A stretch of DNA of 20,827 bases from Promethearchaeota archaeon (GTDB lineage Archaea; Asgardarchaeota; Lokiarchaeia; Sigynarchaeales; SOKP01), in contig JAGXNR010000044.1 of NCBI GenBank assembly GCA_019894875.1, forward strand, positions 1 to 20,827, read 5' to 3'. Under the pieces are notes generated by a model that was given only the letters and a program-made list of their open reading frames with translations, did no database searches and was not told the origin of the DNA. Each line of letters begins with the position of its first letter. Position 1 is the stretch's first letter. Shown here piece after piece: positions 15,464 through 20,827 of this stretch. Position numbers and translations under genes: made by a program.

Positions 15464-16255
15464 TTAGCTGTTAAAGTAAAATTGTGGTCTTCTATCTTCA
15501 ATTATATTGTTAAATTTGTTCAAATGTTTATTCCTGGCAGTAATTATATCGATATCTATAAAATCTATATTCATTTTATCGATTGGGGCAGAAGATAAAA
15601 CCTTACCATCATAGGATGTAATTTGACTAGCACCAGTAAAATTAAAGTTGTCATCTCCTCTTTTTTCTTGCCCAATTCTATTTGCTGTAATACTATAAAT
15701 TCGATTTTCTAAACATCGTGTAGTCATAGCCTTTTGACAATATGGGAGTACTAAGTTAGCAGGATGAGCAATAATCTCGGCACCAAGCAGAGTCAAGCTC
15801 CGTGCTGTCTCAGGAAAAATCCAATCAAAGCAGATCATAATACCTACTTTAATACCTTTAACATCATAGACTCTTAATGGCTTATTTCCTGGGGAAAACC
15901 ATAATTTTTCTTTATAATAGAGATGGATTTTACGGTATGAATCTATTACACCTTTATCAGACACAATCATCGCAGAATTATATATTTCATCTCCGTCTTG
16001 CTCAACATAACCTCCAATCATCACTGCTTTTGTCATTTTAGATGTTTTAATAAGAAATTGAGCTGTAAGTCCTTCTGAAGTTTCTGCTAACGACATCGCT
16101 TCATCTTTTGATTTGAAAGTGTACCCCGTAGCGAACAATTCTGGTAAAACTAATATATCTGCCTTTACATTCACTAAAAGATCTTCAATTTGGTTAAAGT
16201 TTTTTTCCTTATCTCCAAATATAGGAGATGTTTGAACATAACCTATTTTTGTCAT
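15464..16255 (-). CDS. Carbon-nitrogen hydrolase (nitrilase superfamily amidase)
   Basis: 263 aa, the typical length of the omega-amidase/N-carbamoylase-like branch. The catalytic triad is clear: E39 (LVLPELFATGY), K109 (YRKIHLYYKEK) and C142 (IMICFDWIFPE). These enzymes hydrolyse amide C-N bonds of small substrates in the cytosol through a Cys thioester. The substrate (deaminated glutamine, N-carbamoyl compounds or others) cannot be told from the sequence. It converges with the GTPase gene, with only 19 nt between stops, and is divergent from hepT. Start ATG 16255; the upstream AAGAAG is a weak RBS. Confidence 0.9.
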   Translation of the reverse strand: MTKIGYVQTSPIFGDKEKNFNQIEDLLVNVKADILVLPELFATGYTFKSKDEAMSLAETSEGLTAQFLIKTSKMTKAVMIGGYVEQDGDEIYNSAMIVSDKGVIDSYRKIHLYYKEKLWFSPGNKPLRVYDVKGIKVGIMICFDWIFPETARSLTLLGAEIIAHPANLVLPYCQKAMTTRCLENRIYSITANRIGQEKRGDDNFNFTGASQITSYDGKVLSSAPIDKMNIDFIDIDIITARNKHLNKFNNIIEDRRPQFYFNS

Positions 16256-16394
16256 TTCAATCTTCTTATTTCTGAATTATAATTTTCGATTTATATTAAA
16301 ATATGTTTTGATGTACAAATCTTTTTCTCTTTCTAAGGACTTCACGAGATAATTCAATAAATTCAAATAGATAGAAAAAAAATATATTAATGGA
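16256..16394. promoter_or_regulatory. Divergent region, amidase / hepT
   Basis: 139 bp holding both promoters. AT-rich, with an A-run and AATATATTAA (16381-16390) immediately before hepT. No operator-like palindrome stands out. Confidence 0.35.
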
Positions 16395-16832
16395 ATGGAA
16401 GAAGAAAGAATAAAACGATATAATGACAAATTGGAATATTTAAATCAAACTATAAAAAATTTGAATGACTGGACGGAAAGTATTGATTCAACAGAGTTTA
16501 TAGAGCAGTTAGAATTACAAAAACAATATGGAATTTATCACGCTTTTCAAATCGGAATTGAGATTATTACTGATTTAATATCGATGATAGTAAAAGATGT
16601 AAAACTGATTCCTAAAGACGACTACTCTAATATAAACATTATAAAAAATAAAAAAATTGTTAATGCCGATTTAGCTGCAAAACTCCGAGAAGCAAATGGT
16701 TTGAGAAATAGAATTATTCATGACTATAATGGTTTAGACAATAAAATAGCTTATAGTCGATTAAAAAATCTTCTACAATATTTTCAAGAGTTTAAGGTGA
16801 AAGCTAAAGAGTGGTTAAAAAAGAATTGCTAG
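16395..16832 (+). CDS. hepT: HepT-like HEPN-domain toxin (DUF86)
   Basis: 145 aa, all-helical. The HEPN ribonuclease motif Rx4H is present as R104-NRII-H109, followed by Tyr111, giving the full RX4HXY signature. In the characterised HepT/MntA pair this Tyr is AMPylated by the antitoxin, which blocks the HEPN RNase; the same mechanism is expected here because both the Tyr and the partner gene are present. Several acidic/aromatic helices precede the motif. It overlaps the next gene by 22 nt, the gene order (toxin first) matching known hepT-mntA operons. Confidence 0.9.
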   Translation: MEEERIKRYNDKLEYLNQTIKNLNDWTESIDSTEFIEQLELQKQYGIYHAFQIGIEIITDLISMIVKDVKLIPKDDYSNINIIKNKKIVNADLAAKLREANGLRNRIIHDYNGLDNKIAYSRLKNLLQYFQEFKVKAKEWLKKNC

Positions 16833-17212
16833 CCCAAATTTACAATGATTTTTCCTATGTAATAGAAAAGAAAGATATTTTAGGCATTCTATTATACGGT
16901 TCTTATACTAAAAGTGAAAATACAAATAGAAGCGATATTGACATATGTATAGTAGCACCTAATGAAGATCTTCATCAACTACTTTCATTTGTATTACAAA
17001 ATATTAATGTTGGTGCTAATAAATACGATATTCGTCTTTTTAACGAATTACCATTATATATCAAGATTCATATTATTGAAGATGGGATTTTAATCTATTC
17101 TCCTAATGAATTAGACTTATATGAATTCTTCTATATTTATCGCAAACTATGGGAAGACCAAAAACATCGTCAAGAAATATCAAAAGAGGATTTACTACTA
17201 TTTTTAAAATAG
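16811..17212 (+). CDS. mntA: MntA-like nucleotidyltransferase antitoxin
   Basis: 133 aa minimal nucleotidyltransferase. The signature GSx10DxD is exact: G30-S31, D42 and D44 (SDIDIC), and D73 (KYDIRLF) is a likely third metal-binding Asp. It should transfer AMP to the Tyr of HepT and so neutralise it. It starts with GTG at 16811, inside the end of hepT; AAGGTGA at 16794-16800 is a Shine-Dalgarno 10 nt upstream, which supports this start over a TTG at 16826. The overlap and internal RBS indicate translational coupling, so that antitoxin is made together with toxin. Confidence 0.9.
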   Translation: MVKKELLAQIYNDFSYVIEKKDILGILLYGSYTKSENTNRSDIDICIVAPNEDLHQLLSFVLQNINVGANKYDIRLFNELPLYIKIHIIEDGILIYSPNELDLYEFFYIYRKLWEDQKHRQEISKEDLLLFLK

Positions 17213-17611
17213 AAGGCCTCTTTCTATCTTTAAAGATGTCGTTAAAATTTTGCCTTATAAATCGTATGATTTAGTTTCAGAATTTAATAATTTGACTCTC
17301 ATTTTTTGTTTAAATATAGAGATACTTTTTAAGCTATAATACAGAAGCGTAAAATTAACGACAAAAAATGAGAAAGGATTTTTAAACAAAAACCAATAAA
17401 GATATATTTACAAATTTGTATTCAATCCATAGATTTACATTAATGTGAACAAATGAATAGTAGAGAGGTTAATCAACACCTTAATAACAAACCAGCAATA
17501 ATTATATATGAGAAGAAACAATTAAATTATAGGAACGGTTAAGGCAATTAATTTAAATAGTTAATATTTACGCCGATAAAATTCTTATCTTAATTTTTAA
17601 AATAATATTGG
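17213..17611. other. 399-bp gene-poor region with inverted repeats
   Basis: No convincing gene. It holds a perfect 12-bp palindrome ATCTTTAAAGAT (17226-17237), 14 nt after mntA, and a perfect 12-bp inverted repeat CTCATTTTTTGT (17298-17309) / ACAAAAAATGAG (17361-17372). A second copy able to pair with the left arm, TTTAAACAAAAA, lies at 17381-17392 and matches 17303-17314. The last part (about 17550-17611) should hold the nrdJ promoter. A 29-codon frame at 17453-17542 has no support. Confidence 0.5.
17298..17372. repeat. 12-bp perfect inverted repeat, 51-bp loop
   Basis: Arms at 17298-17309 and 17361-17372 are exact reverse complements. GTCGTTAA (17238-17245) and TTAACGAC (17355-17362) form another exact 8-bp pair that overlaps the right arm, so the two pairings exclude each other. 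It could be a terminator for mntA, a protein-binding site, or AT-rich coincidence. Confidence 0.4.
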
Positions 17612-20600
17612 ATGAATAACATGACCGATAACTCTTTTTCGTTAATAGATTTATATCCTAAATATGTGATTAATTCCAAAGGTGAAAAGACAGAGTTTGA
17701 TGAAAACAGCATCGCCAAAATACTTAATCGAGAAACTGGCCTAGATATGAATATATCTGAGAGTGTAGCTGAAGATGTGTTAAGAAAGATTATAGGCCTA
17801 GGAATGGACGAAATTACTACTAACTATATCCGTGAATTGGTTTGCGTGGAATTGACTCAACGTGGCTTGAATAAATATAGAAACTTATTTGCAAGAGCTA
17901 TAAATTTAGAAAGTGTCGGATTCAAATTGGATGAATTATTTCTTGAAAAATTTAAGGGTCAACAGCCTGATTGGGGACCTATTGGATATATTACATATAA
18001 AAGAACTTATGCGAGAATTATTGAAGGGGAAAATCGTAAAGAAGAGTTTTGGGAAACCTTAAGAAGAGTTGTTGAGGGATGTTACTCAATCCAAAAAGAG
18101 CACTGTATAAAACTAAGTTTGCCATGGAGGGATGATAAAGCTCAGAAGTCAGCTCAAATTATGTTTAATAAGATTTGGAATTTTAAATTTTCCCCTCCGG
18201 GTCGTGGATTATGGATGATGGGTACTGAATTTATTGCCCGTCATGGTTCCATGTCTTTAAATAATTGTGGATTTGCCTCTACTGAGGATATTGATTTAAA
18301 ATATTCAAAAGCCTTTGAATTTGTTATGGATGCTTTAATGTTAGGAGTAGGGGTTGGTTTTGACACTAAAGGAGCGGGAAAAATAAAGATTAAGAAGCCA
18401 AGTGAAGGAGACTTTAACTTTGAGCTAGAAGATTCGAGGGAAGGATGGGTCGAATCTTTAAAACTTCTACTTGAAGCATACTTCTTGGGGAAACAGATGC
18501 CGATCTTTGATTTTAGTAAGATTCGGCTAGCTGGTGCACCAATAAGGGGTTTTGGTGGTATTGCTTCGGGTCCAGAACCATTAAAAGAAATGTTAGAAGA
18601 CATTCAGAAGATCTTGGAAAAGAAAATAGGTCAAGTGATAACTTCGGTTGATATTTTAGATATAATGAATCATATTGGTAAATGTGTAGTTGCTGGAAAT
18701 GTACGAAGAAGTGCGGAAATTGCTTTAGGTGATCCTACGGATTATGATTTTGTTACTAGTAAGCAAGATGAAAAAGCATTATATTCTCATAGATGGGCAA
18801 GTAATAATTCTGTGTTTGCAGTTAGGGGTTTAGATTATTCCTTCATCGCAAATCAAATAGCAGTAAATGGAGAACCTGGTGTTTTATGGTTAGAAAATGC
18901 AAGAGCCTATTCAAGAATGGGAGATGATCCTGATTATAAAGATAAAAAAGCAGCTGGAGTTAATCCTTGCATAACTGGTGATACACTCATTGCTGTAGCA
19001 GATGGAAGAAATGCCATTCCTATTAAAGAGTTAACAAAGGAAGGATTAGATATACCTGTTTATTGTAAAAATGAACAAGGGATTACAACAATAAGAATGA
19101 TGAGAAATCCTCGGATTACGGGATATAATGAGAAAATCTATAAAGTAACTCTCGATGATGGGAGTAGCATCAAATGCACTGATAATCATAAATTCCTCAT
19201 GAAAGATGGATCATTAAAATTTGCGATTGATTTAAAATCCAACGATAGCTTGATGATTACACCCAAATGGCAAACTACTTGGTCAGAGATAATGAGTGAG
19301 GATAAAAAGAAGAAATCACCATATTGGATGATAAATAATGGAAAGAAGAATATTTTCGAACATACTTTAATTTATGAACAACTAAATAAAACCAAAATAG
19401 AAGCGGGTCATATCCTCCACCATATAGATCGCGATAGTTTGAACAATAATATTTCAAATCTCGAACTATTAGTAAAAGATCGGCATGAGTCTCTTCACGA
19501 TATCTCTGGAGATAAAAATCCCATGCGTACTTGGTATCCTTATGCTAGCTCAGAAGAGAAAAAGCAATATCATGATAGAATGTCTAAAGCAACAGCAAGA
19601 GAAAACAATCCTCGGTATTCTGGGTTTACTAATAAAGATCTATATGATGAAATGCTCTCTATAATCAATATAACAGGAATTCCGCTAACTACTAGTTCTT
19701 GGATAGAATATTCAAGAAAATATGGCTATATACATAACTTCAATAAATTTAGGGGAAAATTGGTAAATCTTATCAAAAAAGCTAATATAGAATGTGGTTT
19801 CGAACATTATATTAATCCAGCTTTAATGAGAGAATATAAAAGATATATTAAAATGTTAGATACAAGCGATTTTGAATTAGTTTTTAATGAAGGTATATGG
19901 CTTATAAAACAGTGTGAATCATGTGGTACAGAATTTCATGTAAAATATAGAGAGAGAGAAAGATCTTTCTGTTCATATACTTGCTCAAATAAGATATCTG
20001 CTTTGAAAGCTGGAGCTGTAATGAAAGAAAAAGGTAAAAACCAGAGAGAAATTGCAAGAAAAAAGCTTTTCGGATTATTCGAAGAATATGTGTGTGATAA
20101 CAATGAGATTCCTACTTTATCTAAGTTTTTAGCATATCTTAAAGTTAATGGTATTAATGATTTTCGAACTGCTGGAATATATAAGGGGTATCAATATGTT
20201 CTTAATTTAATAACTGAGAGATATTACAACAAGAAAATAATGGTACGTTCTCTTCGTAAACAGCCATACCGGAAAGAGATGGCTACTGAACTTATATCTA
20301 ATGGATTATGCAGCAATCATAAAGTTGTTTCAGTTGTTTATATTGGCAAAGAAAATGTGTATAATGGTACTGTTGATGATTATCATAATTATGGAATTAT
20401 TTTAAACAAAAAGAAGACCAAATCGGACAGACCAAAACTAGAAATGATTTTTACTGCGAATTGTGGAGAACAAACGCTAGAATCCTTCGAACTTTGTTGT
20501 CTTGTGGAAACCTTTCCATCACGCCATGAAAGTTATGAAGAATTTGAAGAAACGTTAAAATATGCCTATTTATATTCTAAATCTGTTACTCTTGTAAATA

Positions 20601-20827
20601 CCCATTGGCAAGAAACAAATGCAGTCATGCTTAAAAATAGAAGGATGGGTATTTCACAAACTGGGATAATTGAAGCATTTGTTAAGCATGGTCGTAGAAA
20701 AATACTAGACTGGAGTGATAAGGCTTATAAATATTTACGAGAGTTAGATGAACAATACTCAGACTGGTTATGCATTCCAAAATCGGTCAAAATCACAACT
20801 GTTAAACCTAGTGGTACCGTAAGTTTA
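17612..20827 (+). CDS. nrdJ: Adenosylcobalamin-dependent ribonucleotide reductase (class II), intein-containing, 3' partial
   Basis: Open for 1072 codons to the window edge with no stop; I translated it end to end. It reduces ribonucleotides to deoxyribonucleotides with a B12-derived radical. An ATP-cone lies at residues about 17-95, a Gly-rich stretch SPPGRGLWMMGTEF and SLNNCGF follow (redox C219), and VNP (450-452) is joined after splicing to CGEQTLESFELCC. This gives the radical Cys (C951) and redox C962, eleven residues on, the same spacing as C408/C419 of the Lactobacillus monomeric enzyme, with C219 matching its C119. TVKPSGTVSL at the edge is also family sequence. The start is ATG 17612, or ATG 17621 which has GGATG 6 nt upstream. 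The intein (453-950) must be removed for activity. The C-terminus with the last two redox Cys is outside the window. Confidence 0.93.
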   Translation, partial: MNNMTDNSFSLIDLYPKYVINSKGEKTEFDENSIAKILNRETGLDMNISESVAEDVLRKIIGLGMDEITTNYIRELVCVELTQRGLNKYRNLFARAINLESVGFKLDELFLEKFKGQQPDWGPIGYITYKRTYARIIEGENRKEEFWETLRRVVEGCYSIQKEHCIKLSLPWRDDKAQKSAQIMFNKIWNFKFSPPGRGLWMMGTEFIARHGSMSLNNCGFASTEDIDLKYSKAFEFVMDALMLGVGVGFDTKGAGKIKIKKPSEGDFNFELEDSREGWVESLKLLLEAYFLGKQMPIFDFSKIRLAGAPIRGFGGIASGPEPLKEMLEDIQKILEKKIGQVITSVDILDIMNHIGKCVVAGNVRRSAEIALGDPTDYDFVTSKQDEKALYSHRWASNNSVFAVRGLDYSFIANQIAVNGEPGVLWLENARAYSRMGDDPDYKDKKAAGVNPCITGDTLIAVADGRNAIPIKELTKEGLDIPVYCKNEQGITTIRMMRNPRITGYNEKIYKVTLDDGSSIKCTDNHKFLMKDGSLKFAIDLKSNDSLMITPKWQTTWSEIMSEDKKKKSPYWMINNGKKNIFEHTLIYEQLNKTKIEAGHILHHIDRDSLNNNISNLELLVKDRHESLHDISGDKNPMRTWYPYASSEEKKQYHDRMSKATARENNPRYSGFTNKDLYDEMLSIINITGIPLTTSSWIEYSRKYGYIHNFNKFRGKLVNLIKKANIECGFEHYINPALMREYKRYIKMLDTSDFELVFNEGIWLIKQCESCGTEFHVKYRERERSFCSYTCSNKISALKAGAVMKEKGKNQREIARKKLFGLFEEYVCDNNEIPTLSKFLAYLKVNGINDFRTAGIYKGYQYVLNLITERYYNKKIMVRSLRKQPYRKEMATELISNGLCSNHKVVSVVYIGKENVYNGTVDDYHNYGIILNKKKTKSDRPKLEMIFTANCGEQTLESFELCCLVETFPSRHESYEEFEETLKYAYLYSKSVTLVNTHWQETNAVMLKNRRMGISQTGIIEAFVKHGRRKILDWSDKAYKYLRELDEQYSDWLCIPKSVKITTVKPSGTVSL
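17660..17896 (+). other. ATP-cone allosteric domain of NrdJ
   Basis: Residues about 17-95. The opening strand-turn (VINSKGEKTEFDENSIAKIL), a middle helix (VAEDVLRKI) and the closing TTNYIRELVCVELTQRGL follow the ATP-cone pattern V.K.dG..e.Fd...I...L, found at the N-terminus of many reductases, where ATP/dATP binding turns activity on or off. The monomeric Lactobacillus enzyme lacks it. Confidence 0.75.
18968..20461 (+). mobile_element. Intein in nrdJ (498 aa) with HNH endonuclease
   Basis: In-frame protein intron. It starts at Cys1 in block A (CITGDTLIAVADG) and ends with Asn in IFTAN, followed by extein Cys+1 (CGEQ). Block B is SIKCTDNHKFLM (the TxxH-type motif), block F is NVYNGTVDDYHNYGI. 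Removing it restores VNP-CGEQTLE, the uninterrupted reductase motif. The penultimate residue is Ala, not the usual His of block G. Between the splicing blocks lie an HNH nuclease and a four-Cys zinc finger (CESCGTEF ... FCSYTC), so it is a large, probably mobile intein. All frames stay open, so it appears intact. Confidence 0.93.
19340..19500 (+). other. HNH homing endonuclease core inside the intein
   Basis: The segment from FEHTLIYEQL through AGHILHHIDRDSLNNNISNL to DRHESLHD is the HNH pattern: His pair at H602-H603 then D605, Asn in SLNNN, and a closing His. This homing-endonuclease type is seen in phage and some cellular inteins; most archaeal inteins carry LAGLIDADG nucleases instead. 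A downstream CxxC...CxxxC finger (about 19914-19986) is a common DNA-binding accessory of HNH homing enzymes. Confidence 0.8.

Noticed and set aside
17453..17542. 29-codon frame in the mntA-nrdJ gap
   Set aside because: No RBS, no motif and no paralog; expected by chance in 399 bp of AT-rich DNA.
18241..18603. 120-codon minus-strand open frame opposite nrdJ
   Set aside because: It lies against the conserved reductase core (NNC region) and has a composition typical of a shadow frame (Ser/Pro/Lys rich).
17612..20827. Possibility that nrdJ is a pseudogene broken by the intein
   Set aside because: Codon-by-codon reading shows no stop or frameshift through both exteins and the intein, and all splicing blocks and catalytic motifs are present.
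1..20827. tRNA, rRNA or known riboswitch genes
   Set aside because: No GC-rich island, cloverleaf or conserved riboswitch core stands out in any intergenic region; a covariance-model scan would be needed to exclude degenerate ones.

Overview
The window looks like a piece of an Asgard archaeal chromosome, most likely from a Lokiarchaeia-like lineage. It is AT-rich (roughly 30% G+C by eye). It uses ATG, GTG and TTG starts, some with short GGTGA-type Shine-Dalgarno sites. It carries archaeal genes (AlaX editing protein, class II ribonucleotide reductase, HEPN/MNT toxin-antitoxin) next to eukaryote-like ones: a Ras/Rab-type small GTPase with all five G motifs, an Sds22-like leucine-rich-repeat protein and an FATP-type acyl-CoA synthetase. 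The lineage is inferred from this gene mix, not from a phylogenetic marker. I count 19 protein genes and see no rRNA, tRNA, CRISPR array or transposon.

Layout. 1-2.6 kb: two tandem glutamate dehydrogenases on the minus strand, 25 nt apart. 2.65-3.7 kb: an LRR protein with twelve 22-residue repeats (minus). 3.88-4.98 kb: two tiny paralogous zinc-ribbon proteins followed by alaX (plus). 5.1-7.5 kb: an FATP-like acyl-CoA synthetase and an NTF2/SnoaL-like protein (plus). 7.5-12.7 kb: three membrane-anchored left-handed beta-helix (hexapeptide) transferase-like proteins on the minus strand, with a YkgJ-type cysteine-cluster gene inverted between them. 12.8-14.8 kb: a zinc alcohol dehydrogenase and a six-TM DUF998-like protein (minus). 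14.9-15.4 kb: the small GTPase (plus), divergent from the membrane protein. 15.5-16.3 kb: a nitrilase-family amidohydrolase (minus). 16.4-17.2 kb: an overlapping hepT-mntA pair (plus). 17.6 kb to the window end: a B12-dependent ribonucleotide reductase whose open frame runs off the window and is interrupted by a 498-residue HNH-type intein exactly before the predicted thiyl-radical cysteine.

How the genes may work together. The acyl-CoA synthetase and the transferase cluster are neighbours. One could make an activated acyl group and the other could transfer it at the membrane, but this link is inference. The GTPase and the DUF998-like membrane protein share a 142 bp divergent upstream region and may form a signalling unit. 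HepT-MntA is a self-contained toxin-antitoxin unit. The best candidates for something undescribed are the duplicated TM-plus-beta-helix system (7534-12683), the twin mini zinc ribbons (3884-4222) and the intein at the catalytic cysteine of NrdJ.
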